From Diadema setosum (Eukaryota > Echinodermata > Echinoidea > Diadematoida > Diadematidae), in NCBI RefSeq assembly GCF_964275005.1, contig NC_092705.1:753501-817500 (forward strand): DNA of 64,000 bases, in the 5' to 3' direction. A program made the position numbers and the translations under genes. Position 1 is the stretch's first letter. The number at the start of each line of letters is the position of its first letter. This document shows, piece after piece, positions 46,831 through 58,600 of the stretch. A model generated the notes under the pieces. It searched no databases, was not told the origin of the DNA, and was given only the letters and a program-made list of their open reading frames with translations.

Positions 46831-47443
46831 ACAAGCATGCATGAATTTTCCATGCATTTCCACAATGTACATGTATACTGTATTTCTACCTTATAATGCA
46901 AATTTGGTACACGGAATGCATTTTTATCTTGGCATCTCTAAAAACAATTACTGTACCCAAGGTAACCTTGATGCAATCCAAAGAATCTGTTGCCAAATGA
47001 GTATCTTTTGGGTAATCGTTCAGTTTAATGAGTCACTAAAATGTAATTTCAATACTCTCACAACACCCTCACACAATACTCTCATAAGAAGGAAAGAATG
47101 AAAACACGATAAAATTGCTAAATTCTGAATGTGTCTAATACTTTATCGGGTCTTGACGTTGTCGGTCTGTTTTCCCTCGACGAACAGGAAAAAAGCACAG
47201 CAACATTGATGTCAGTTTGAATCCAAGTCAAATAACACACTCCCAGATTGATGTTTTTCCCTTTCTCCAGTTCAACATATTGGTATGACTATGATATTAG
47301 AAGAGGATGTCAATGTGGCTGATCATATATTTCAGCCTGTGAATACATGAATTGATTCAAAAGATTTGTGGCTGAACTTGCCCTTCTGTTTATTCCAAGT
47401 CGTATCATTCTACTGTCATAATGACTTATGTGTTTATCAATAA
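46831..47443. other. Intergenic, nothing recognised
   Basis: Unique AT-rich DNA between the TG array and the large foldback element. Confidence 0.5.
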
Positions 47444-50400
47444 TAGTAGACTTGCTAAGGGGGTAAACGCTGCATTTTTTAGTACAAATGTCCTACTTGG
47501 CACAGATGTTCCCTAGGGCAAATGAAAAATTTTCAGGTAAAGAGACAATCTGTATCTATGCAAATAAGCCTTAATTTGCATAATTTATGCAAAAATACAT
47601 ATAAAAATGATCAAAAAATATATGTGCATTCAGCAGAAATACCTAATTTGGTAGAAGTATTCTGTAGAGTATTTGGGAACATTCCTGCAAAAATTTATTT
47701 CATACCTATGTAAATTAACATAAAATTTTGCATAATCATGCAAGTTATTTGAATTTCTAATCTATTAAACACTAGATCTCAAAGTACAAAGTTTGAACCT
47801 GGGATGGATGTTCCTTGGGTCAAAAGCAAATGATTCATCAAATGAGACAAACTGTCTCTATGCAAACAACCTGTTATTTGCAAAATATGCATATTAATAC
47901 CTATACATAGATAATCAGAACGAACAAAAAGCAATCATGTGACAATGTCTTAAATCGGTTGAATTTGATATCCTCAAGGCTAATAGAATAAGACAATATT
48001 CTCTCAACAACACTCTTCTGTTGCTTGAATTGTTTCCATATCATTTAATTAACCCAGGCATTTTATGCATAAATTATGTAAATAAGTATACAAGACGTAA
48101 AGTTTCGAAACATATTGATCTTTAAAATCATTTTACTATCAATATTCCCTCATTGCATAAATACTTTGCAGGTTGGGAAAAATAGCACTCGATAGTGACA
48201 CTCTTTAGATATGATTATAACTATAAATATAACAGTAGGTCCTACATAGGAATAGCACTGATGTCATGAAAATCGGAACAATATTGCTTACAAAAGGAAC
48301 TTTTTTTTTCCTTCAAACAGTACACAACTGAGGTCATGGTCAGAAAATGATTACGAAATAACCCTAGCATAGTGAAAGTGTGAATTCTGATTTCAATTAT
48401 ATTTTGCAGGCAACCCAGCGAATAAGAGGCTTTTTGCATCAAACTGATTATAAACTTGTGCAAACTATGTGGATGCAAGGGTATCTGCACACAAGCTTGA
48501 GTTAGAAACAAAGTTTGTTTCTGGAAAAAAAAAAATCCCTCTGGCCTCAGTACACTACGAGCTGCTATGGCATGGAAACTGTTCTAGGAAATTTATCTGT
48601 ATGCAACAATTGTCATGTGAACAATATAGGAGATGTTATACTTTAAGTCAAATAATCTTAGTCTCTGACTTAAAATCAGTCAATTTCAACAATAAATCAA
48701 AGGAAAATAATGATGTTCATAACCATAAAAGAGTATATTAGATGGCCTCTACAATTACTAGGATGTGATTTATCAAGAGATTGTCACATGCTACTGTTTG
48801 CAAGGATCGTAAATGTCATATTCTTCCTGGTTGTGATTGTTTCCCCTTGGGATAATGTAACTCCCTGGCGGTCCTACAAATATTATATTCCACCACATAC
48901 CAGCTAATACCTGTATAGATGATCATGACCTACATGATCTTGAAGCTTTTGAAAAAAAAAATAATTATGTTAACTGGTTTTGTGTTAAGACGTCAGAGAT
49001 TAAAAAAAAAATACAGTTAAAAGTGTAAAAGGTAAGAATGTCAGAGGTTATTGCGTGCATCAAGATTAACTGTCATGCGACCCATATACTAAATGCAATG
49101 ACAGTGATGACTAGACTATGTCACTTAATGCCATGTCCTTTCCTACTTATCAAGAGGAAATAAAAACACTTTAGGGGGAGGGCTTAACATTTTTTCGATA
49201 ATCAACAAGGGAATCACTGTCAGGTAGAACATGCACAAATATGTACTAAGTTTCATGATACCTTGATTCACTAGGAAAAGTGAAATATAGCACTTTCATT
49301 AGAGCTTTGAGCTTTTGCCAGGAAAATTCCCTGAGAATCTCCACTAGGTATAGCTAATACATGTATATCAAGTTTCATGAAAAATCCTACAAGCGTTGCA
49401 TAAATATGAGGGAAATAGTGAAATTTTAAGGGCCCAAATGACCTTGATCTTTGACCCCTGACTTTTGACAAATGACCCCTAAATCCCTAGAATATTCCTG
49501 CCAGTACCAAGTTCCAAAGATACCTTGAACCATTTGCGAGATACGGAGAAAAAAAGTGAAATTTTAACATTTTCACCTGACCTTTGACCTTTGATCTCTT
49601 GATCTAAAACTCTCTGGAGAATCTTACTTTGGTAGTATGTATGCAGTCACTAAGTTTCAAGAAATTACCTTCAGACATTGCATAGATATGGGGGAAATAA
49701 TGAAATTTTGAGCATTTACCCTGAACTTTTTGACCTTTGACCTCTTTGCCGATTTTACTTAAAACCTGCTTAATTAATTGCCCCATCATACGTCAGCTTT
49801 GGACCAAGTTTGGTGAAATTTGCTTAATCCAGTCTGAGTTATCTCATAAACTGATACAATTTGTTAAGTCGACCTTGACCACTGACATCTGGTACATTCG
49901 GGTATTAATATGCGTAATATGCTAATTAGGTGGTATTTGCATAGAGAAATAGCGTTTTGATATTACAAACCATTTCCTTTTGACTAAAGGATATGCATAC
50001 TACTTTGGTAGTTTTATCATAAAATGCAGTTCTTAGACTGTGAGGAAAAACTTAAAAAAATAATGTTTTTAATTTACTTTCTTTAGTAATTATGTAAATC
50101 AGGTGGTAATGATAGTTCAATTATTCAAATTCTTTTCTCATTTTGTATCATAGAGTGTTTACAACGGGTAAGATATATCTATAGGAAGAGATTTAAGGGG
50201 GTTTTAATTGTTTACAAATCAATTTGCATCTAACTTGCATAATTATGCAAATCTTATGTTTATTTACATAGGTATGCAATAAATCTTTACAGGAATTGTT
50301 TCCACATACTCTATAGAATGCTTCTACCAAATTAGGTATTTCTACTGGATGCACATATATTTCTTAATAATTTTTATATGTGTGTTGCATAAATTATGCA

Positions 50401-50543
50401 AATTAAGGCTCATTTGCATAGATACAGATTGTCTCTTTAGATGAAAATTTTTCATTTGCCCTAGTGAACATCTGTGCCAAGTAAGACATTTGTACTATAA
50501 AATGCAGCGATCGCCCCTTTTTTCGCCCTTAGCAAGCCTACTA
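47444..50543. mobile_element. 3.1-kb foldback DNA element, about 300-bp inverted ends, TAA flanks
   Basis: The left end TAGTAGACTTGCTAAGGG and the right end CCCTTAGCAAGCCTACTA are inverted copies. The arms stay clearly similar over about 300 bases (47444-47745 against 50230-50543), including TGTCCTACTTGGCACAGATG and GAGACAATCTGTATCTATGC. TAA flanks both sides (47441-47443, 50544-50546), fitting a PIF/Harbinger-type 3-base duplication. A further degraded copy of the arm motif begins near 47805. The interior has minus-strand GGTCA units (49150-49760) and no transposase frame. Sits between the two convergent genes. Confidence 0.82.
49150..49760 (-). repeat. GGTCA tandem-unit array inside the foldback element
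   Basis: On the minus strand, units of AGGTCAAAGGTCA-like motifs followed by AAATTTCACTATTTCC and AAACTTGATATACATG-like sequence. Same repeat unit as 10369-11115, but within a different element. Confidence 0.8.
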
Positions 50544-50828
50544 TAACCAAAGGTAACTGAAGGGTAAGAGCGTATGTGTGAAAGTTGTGCACTATTAGAC
50601 ATTTGTCAGAAGTCAACAGATTCTCTCCAGTCCCATGTACAATATGTATGTCAACTTACACGAGGTTTACTCTATGTGAAAAATAACACTGAAACAGCAA
50701 ACCATTTTTCTCTCTTCCAAGGTGCATGTACATGTATATGCTTGGGTAGACTTGCCCATAAAAGCACAAGAAATGATCCGGCAAATAATCATAATGGTGA
50801 TACGTAATTGTGATGATGTTTTAGATGA

Positions 50829-51039
50829 TACTGTAAAACATGATTTATTCGCGGCACAAAATTTTCGTGAATTGGAGCCGACGGCCTCTTTCGTGGCATG
50901 AAATTTTCGCGAATTGCCACTGGCGTTCAATGCATATAGTGTAGACAAGAAATTTTGCGTGCATTTTAATGTCGCTAATCTTGGCGTTCGCGAAATTCGC
51001 GAAATTAAAATGCATGCGAACATTCCTCGTTTTACAGTA
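50829..51039. mobile_element. 211-bp MITE, TACTGTAAAAC termini
   Basis: TACTGTAAAACATG at the left, CGTTTTACAGTA at the right, CpG-rich body with repeated AAATTTTCGCGAATT. No coding frame. Related copy at 44914-45148. Confidence 0.8.
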
Positions 51040-51199
51040 CTAAGGGCAATAAGGATGATTAACAATTTGAACTTACTAAGCTACTAAAACAAATATACAT
51101 CAGTTGAAAAATGTGCACTTGAAATCGAGTTTGTAAAAAACTGTCAGACTAAAACCCAAGTCCATAACAATCACAAATTGACACCATCAATATTTTTCT

Positions 51200-54100
51200 C
51201 TTTTTTTTATTGAACCCATGAAGTGCATTTTCTCTTGTTTATTCTTAGAGTCTACACAGCATCATCATTGAACTCATACATACTTAAGAAAAGAGTTAAA
51301 GGAGAAAGAAACAAAAAAGAACAAAATTCGGTTTTTTTTTTCTTTTTGGTTGCACTACAATAAATGGAAAGCATCATAAAAAAATCATTTGAAGATAATA
51401 TCACACCACACCATAAACACTCATCAGCTCTCTTTTGATTTACTTGATCTTCATGTAATAGATGACAACCAAAAATATTGATATACAATCATACATGTAC
51501 ACATAACTGGATCATTATATATGAATAGTGTACAACCTTGTCAGACATACACAGACAGAGAGATAGTTATGATACACCTGGATTGAGACAGCTCTGGAGA
51601 CACAGTGTGCGGCACTGCTCACATATTTCATGTCATCACATGCAAATGTCCATCATTCATGAATCAAATGTTTATGCTATCAGGGATATATTTTTAGATC
51701 GCTTTCATTTTCATCCTCTATTCACATCTTACTTATTTTCCATTTTAACAAATTGAACTCAGGCACACACAAAATCAAGAAAATAATAAATAGAATAATA
51801 CAACCAAAACCAAACATGTCCGCTAGCCAAAACTTTAACGTAGTTGCAAATATTCTCAAGTAATTTAGACATGGTCAGTAATTTTTCTGACCATTCTCTC
51901 CATTAAGTATTCTTTGTGTCAGAGAGCAATGACATAAGCTGGCACTGTACAGTTAACTTTAATACGTGAGACTGGTCTCCATGAAAACACTGTCATAATG
52001 TCTAACTCTTGCACAACCATACACAATACATGTCTACAAGAACTCTGATTCATTGCATGGCATGAGTCTTAATTAATAGGCTACTGTGTGTAGTGTCCGA
52101 CTGCAATATTGTCTCTATTACGCAGTATACCATAGCTCACTTGCGAACATGCAATAACAACATATGCATGAATATTGGTTAGTTTGGTACTCCATAGATA
52201 CTGAAACCTACTCAGGAAATTTAGAAAGAAGTTGAGAGCTCATCTGTGATGTGCAAAATAAACGCTCAGAGTTACATACTGTAAAACAAGCTAACAATGC
52301 ATTAGATGTAAACCAGAGCTAGAATCTCTCCTTATTCAAATCAAAAGACAAGGCAGTACATAGCTCCCACAGAATGGTGCCTGACCTTTAATCACCTTGT
52401 TGCTCACAAGAACAATTCTTAGTGACTGAGATTTCTCTCAGATTCTTCATTCGTGTGACATCTTTGCCTTTACTATAAAATCAACTCTACTCATGGACAT
52501 AGGTGAAGGCCAGTAAATTTGTAGCCAAATTCTACTTAAATCTTGAGTCTTGTCTCAAGACTACAATGTAATTTGACAACTGGAATAAAATGTGGCCATA
52601 TCAATTCTCCTCCATACAGGAACATGCTTGTTTGTTAATCAAGTATTCAGACTCATATTCACCTCACATCATTAGCACTTCCATGTCAGCAGTGTCCACA
52701 ACATGTTAGCACAATTTTTTGTCTCTTTTCATCATTACTTTGCCTGAAAATATAAATGTTGGCTCTTGCTATCTATAACCAGCATTGCTCATTTACAATT
52801 TGCAGACAATATTCCAATCGAATTCAATGTGAGGAACCAGCCAAGGAGTTAAGCAATAAAGATCATCTTGAACCTTGCAAGATCCTAGCAAACTATGTAA
52901 ATGTATAATGTCAATATACCTTCGCAATAAAGGCTCCATCTGAGCGCGCTTAAGAAAAGTCATGTCTGTATCAAACACACATGAAAGAAGATACATAGAC
53001 ATGCGTGTGTAAAGCATAGTGAGTTACAACATATGGCACATCAGAGGGTAAACTTATACACACTGTGTAATAATCCAAGCCACTTTGGGCAGGTGTGTAT
53101 TCTTAAACTGTTCAGAGAGAGAGTGGCATATAGAATTATACTCAAATGAAAATAACATTAAAAGTGAACAGAAGTGAAAAGACTGGTGCATGTCTATAAT
53201 TTCAAACAATCCAATCTTCATGAATTGTACAAATGGCAACACCTTGACAGTGACCTTTGGAAACGAAAGTCTTTACTTTACCAGAGATTGTGCACACCAG
53301 ACACCTCTAGGTATTCAAGCTACATCTAATATTATCTGATGCCAGATGAACTGAAACCTGCAATATGCTGACTAAAGTCATTTTCTTCAAAGGATCAAAT
53401 AAAGTCGCAGAGATGCTGCAATCATGATTGCATTACAGAAAGATCCTCATCAAGCTTCATTTGGGTTTCTACATCAACAAAATATATCTAAAGGATAAAA
53501 AGTATTGAAGTGAAACATTTCAAAGGAATGAATTATTGTCACCTTTGCCTTCTATTCCTTACAAACAGGTGCATTTATAAGGTAAAGAAAAGTGGAGAAT
53601 TTGCTGAATTTTCCTCTCAAAAATATCGAAATAAATCTTAAGTATAACAAGTTTTGCCATCAAATTTACAACTCTAATACCATGAAGGAATTTAATACCA
53701 TGAACAAAGATACATCTGTAGACCTGAAATGAAACATAACTCATTTGCCACACATAGGATGCACACCTTACTTTCTCTCCAGCAGTGTACAATGATCCTT
53801 TGCTCAGTTTCTGTTGACTCCTGATATTCTGAACTATCAACAAACCTGGGAATACATACATCACATTCAAGGTCACAGAAATAGAGTTTACCGGTATTTC
53901 ACATTCAGAGTAAATCAAAAACCTATCCATGGTGTGCAATGGTCACAAATGGCTTCTGTACTGTATATAGCTTCAACTTGCCTCTTGCTGGAGGCTTTTG
54001 ACACCACACAGAAAGTGTGACAAAACTCCACACTACACATTAGATAACTTAACATGTGTAGCATATATGGCTTTCACTTGCTTGAGTAGGCATATATTTT

Positions 54101-55454
54101 CAGTGTAGACTACAATATTTGTGATCAGGTATGCCTGTAGAAAATTCTCTGCAACGTCTGACGAAGACTAAATACACCATGTTTAATGCGAAGTGCAGCT
54201 CCAGCCATCAGACTGTAACACTTACCTCTTAGTACAATTTTCTCCAGTTTCAGGACCCCTTTGGCAAAATGAAAATATTCACATGGAGTACACAGACAAG
54301 CAACATTACCCAGAGCACATTACTCACCATCCAGAAGGCTTCTTCCTCTACTGACACGTTTTCATCTCTCTCTGGTAGTGAAGGAGTACCTGGATTCAGA
54401 ATTAGGACCTTCAGAATCCTGACTCTCAGGTTGACACACTCTAGCCATGTCACTTTCATACCTCTTCCAATAGCACTCTAACATGTTCATTTGTTCCTGG
54501 TAGGATTATGGAAAGCTGCCGACACCTCTTTGTTTCCAATGTCACATCATCTCTTCTGTATTCCTTCAAATTTTCTGTCATCTGTACAGTCATATTTTTG
54601 AGAATATATTTGCACTGTGCTCTAAAAGTATAACATCTTCATCTCAATGAGTGTGCCACCTATTCATACAGTACCTTGAGAAGAGTCAAACCTGGTCCTA
54701 TCATACACACGGTATCAAATGAGGTCACACAGTGTCCTTTTACACCTATTCCCACTGACTTCCATTGTTATTTTAGATACAGGTAAAGACTTGATACACA
54801 GCTGGTATACAACTGTTTTAGCAAGAGTCTCAAGTATGTATCATCCACCAATCAGAAGTGTGTGTATGGACACGCCCACTTGAAGCAGCCAATCACAGTG
54901 GGATGGCTTCTGTCACTCCTATCACACACTGCTTGCCATTAACTTCACAAGCCATTCCTGCTCTAGCCCATTTCATCATTCAGTGAGTAATAGTGCATGA
55001 TTCAATACTTGCTATTTCTGTATACTGTAGCATAACGGGCTTATGCATGGCATATCTGATATTCTGTTCAGTTGTGATATAGCCAGATTTATCTTTATTT
55101 GCCATCCAATGCTATTATTACCTTAGCTATAAGACTTTACAATACATACACTACCTATGCGAGAGTCACCACTCAGTAAATATTCTTTGACACAATCAAG
55201 GAGTCTATCTTGAACAAGCTTCAGAGTGTACAAACTAGTAAGTTACATGTTTTAAGTTTTACGTACATCTGAAATAGACTCCTGTGTATGGTGCTCAGCT
55301 GACAACTGTCAGATTCTACAGTATGCAAAACTTACATCTTTTCACCTTCTCTTTAATACATATCCTATCTATTTTATGAAACATTGTCCTATAAATATAT
55401 CTTTGAGAATGGGGGTAAAGGATGAGAGAGAGGAGGGTGTAGGTGGGGCCTTTG
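51200..55454 (-). other. Likely 3' UTR and downstream DNA of the TRIP12-like gene; no gene seen
   Basis: About 4 kb of mostly unique, AT-rich DNA with no supportable exon on either strand. Minus-strand AATAAA hexamers at 51243-51238 and 51211-51206 would make a long 3' UTR, plausible for TRIP12, but shorter forms cannot be excluded. Confidence 0.4.
51206..51243 (-). promoter_or_regulatory. Two candidate polyadenylation signals for the TRIP12-like gene
   Basis: Minus-strand AATAAA at 51243-51238 and again at 51211-51206. They are the last clustered signals before the mobile-element block between the two convergent genes. Confidence 0.3.
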
Positions 55455-55651
55455 TTATGATAAATGGAAGGACTGCTGCCCCTCTCTGATGGCTGTCGAT
55501 AGCTTAGCCATCATCACATCTTTGGTGCTATAGTCAGGGAGCTTCAGGTAATTGACACAGGTCATCACCGACGGCAGAAATTTGTCCGGGTTCTCTGACC
55601 CCTCAAACATCTTGCGCACGATGGTCAGCGGAGGGTTTAGGGAGCGGAAAC
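55455..55651 (-). CDS. TRIP12: TRIP12-like last coding exon with catalytic Cys
   Basis: [20 protein letters not shown], then [17 protein letters not shown] and [10 protein letters not shown], stop TAA at 55457-55455. The active-site Cys codon is at 55557-55559 (fragment residue 468). Confidence 0.96.
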
Positions 55652-58600
55652 CTTTAAAATCAAGAACACATGGAGGGAAATCTGATTAGAATAAGAATTA
55701 TCACATTCTAAATAAAATTATAACACTGAGCAGTGCAAAGCTTATATAGACATTCGATATTTAGAGTCTTAAGCAAATGGAATAAAGATGGAATAAAGAT
55801 GCAAAAGTGATATTCTCATGTTCAACACACTGCTCTTTTATTTGTTCTTTTGTGTGTAGTGGCAATTCCTTTGACTTACTGGGGGACTCTTAGAGATACT
55901 ATCAAACAGTACTCCAAACTTTTGATTTAAAAATGTAGACTTTTACATAATAAACCTAGAATTAGTGCATGGATAATTGTACCATAATTATTTGAAAGCT
56001 TTTAAATGTGTTGCTAGGTATGGACTGACCTCCAACAGGCAGCTTGGGACTTCCTGTCACAAACTGGAGGAATTCTCTCTGCTGGCTGTCGTCATAGGAA
56101 GCCATAATCTCAAACAGCAGCTTGACGGCTCGACTGAAAACGTGACAGATGTGTAAGGAGACAAGTTAGAGTAAGCGATCACACATTAACTTACTTTCAA
56201 CATTTTAAATGTAACATACGGAATACAGTGGACTCCTGTTACCAAAGTCTTCAGGACCGGCAGTTTTCTTTTGTTTTATCGAAATTTTGCTATAACTGGA
56301 CAAATACACAATAAAAAACATAGCGCAGATATTGTTGCAGCCTGAATTTTCACTTCATTGTAACAGGAATTTCTTTATAATTGGGTTTGTTATAACAGGA
56401 GTGCACTGTACAGCTAATGTTTTTATCATCACTTGTAGACATGAGTGGCAATTCAATTAAGAATTGTTTCACAATCTATATGGAAAGCTGGTCACGTTCA
56501 TGACATTACACACATTTCCCAAATAAGGTTTCCTAATAATGAAGACAGCTCAAACTCATAGCCACCATGGCAGCAGTGAGCTGTTTGAAGTTTTTGCTCA
56601 ACTGTCATGACCATCTGCAAAAATCATCTTACCGGACCACGCCCAAAAAATTACTTGCGCGAAAATTTGCACTTTTACTGCATTACACAGTGACAGAGAA
56701 TAGGGTATTACACTTTCTCTGCTTTAAGGAAAGACAAATATTTCTGCTGGCACAGAACAAGGCAAATACAGAGAAAAGGAAAGATAGAGGCGAGACTCAC
56801 CTGTCGTGTGTGTAGCCATGGTCAGGCCTACAGCACTCCAACAGTGTCTTAATATCCCATGGTTCTATGCTGTTACCACAGAACAGCTGATCCAACTGTG
56901 TGGGAGAAAAGGCTTTGTCAGTCACAAGTCTTGAAAGCAATAAGACCCCATGCCGTCAATCCCTCGTTTGAGGCGAGACCCCACTTCAACGAAGCTAACT
57001 GGGGTGCTATACCCCCCTAACTATTCTTCGTTTAAGAGTTGGGAGTCGAAGTATTTGTCCATTGCAAATTAACTTTCTGCTCAGGCGTGACAAACCTGGA
57101 GGCCAAGCCAGGGTTTAATGACTACAGCAGCTGTCGTATTACGTAAGAGCATGATAAGGATATCTGCCTGTGGCACACCATTCAAAGTGAACTCAATTTT
57201 CTCTATCCTTTCTAAAGTTTTCAATTTTATGTTCTATTGAGAAATTCTATGGTCATCCATTTTACATTTCGAACGAAAAAAATTGACCCGTAAATAACGA
57301 AAATACAGGAATAAGAAGGAGAGCATTGCCAGTTTGCCGGTGCTGCTCACTGTTGGGGATAAAGTACAAGCCGTGAATGAGTTGGGGAGGTGGGCTGCAG
57401 TACAGGCATGCTCTGTCTGCATACGCTGAATGTCTACACTCACACACACACACACGTACACACACACGCACCATGGAGCTACATAGCCCATGCCAAAACC
57501 AAACAATCTCCTTCTCTCGTGGTGCCCCCCCCCCCTCCCCCCCTCGTGGCGCAGAGGCGATGACTGATGCTTAGATAAGGCCAGGGTCAAAAAACAGATG
57601 TTTTATATCTTTGGTTTTTAAGTCATTGATTGCCAAGATATACACTGGCATTATTTACGGGGGTGTAGCCTCTTCAAACGTGAGATTTGCGTCATGCAAC
57701 ATTCACATGACTCAATAGTGTATGCATTTGTGACATCCCATTGTCAGTGATTAACCCGTTGAAGAAGAGTCCACAGTATACTCAAGCAGGCATCTATGGG
57801 AAAAGTGTGTTTGAGCAAAATCAGCCCATCCTCAACTGGTTAAGTAACTCCAGCTGTCTGTCAGAATGTATGGCATGCATCTAAATATACTTCACTTGTC
57901 AGAATTATTAGCTGACTGCTTGTCAGGCATTACATACTCCCAGCAATGGTCTATCCATACAATTTAATTTTACATTTCCTAAATTGTACTGCTTTATTCA
58001 CTTTTGGGCATCTACATTCTTGTTAACTAAAGCACTAGACATTTCTCAACTGCACACAATGGAAGTCATTTCAATTAAAATATACATGAAAGATAAAAGG
58101 TGGTGTTATGAAAAAGTGATACTGCAAGGTAATTGGAAACTTTACAATCATATGGAAATATCTGAACAGCATACACAGCACTACTTGATGCATTCATGAG
58201 TCCTGTTATAGGGGTATTTTAGTAATACTACTAGTCTTTTAAACACGTAGGGTCATACATTTTCCAGAAAGCTGGAACAGTGGTCTTTGTAACAATGGCT
58301 GCTGTCCATACACACATCAGAGCTTTAGGCATATTATTGAAAATGTACTTTCCTCTTGGAACGATGTTGGTGAACTCTCCTGGTTGTAAACTAGACATGA
58401 ATCTCTGAACACTTACCTCCTCAGCATAGAAGCTTTGTAGATGGGAGAGAGGAAAGACAGACTGGAAACCATCCTTGAGGGCCTCAAACTGACGAGACAC
58501 ACCCTCAACCAAAGTCCAGTGAACTACAAGCTGTTCAGACATAAACGTAACACAAATTTTACAGTCTAATGAATGATGTAGTGGCACTCTATTACAAGCA

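Noticed and set aside
46527..46901. His/Thr and Val/Cys repeat frames
   Set aside because: Translations of the TG microsatellite and T homopolymer.
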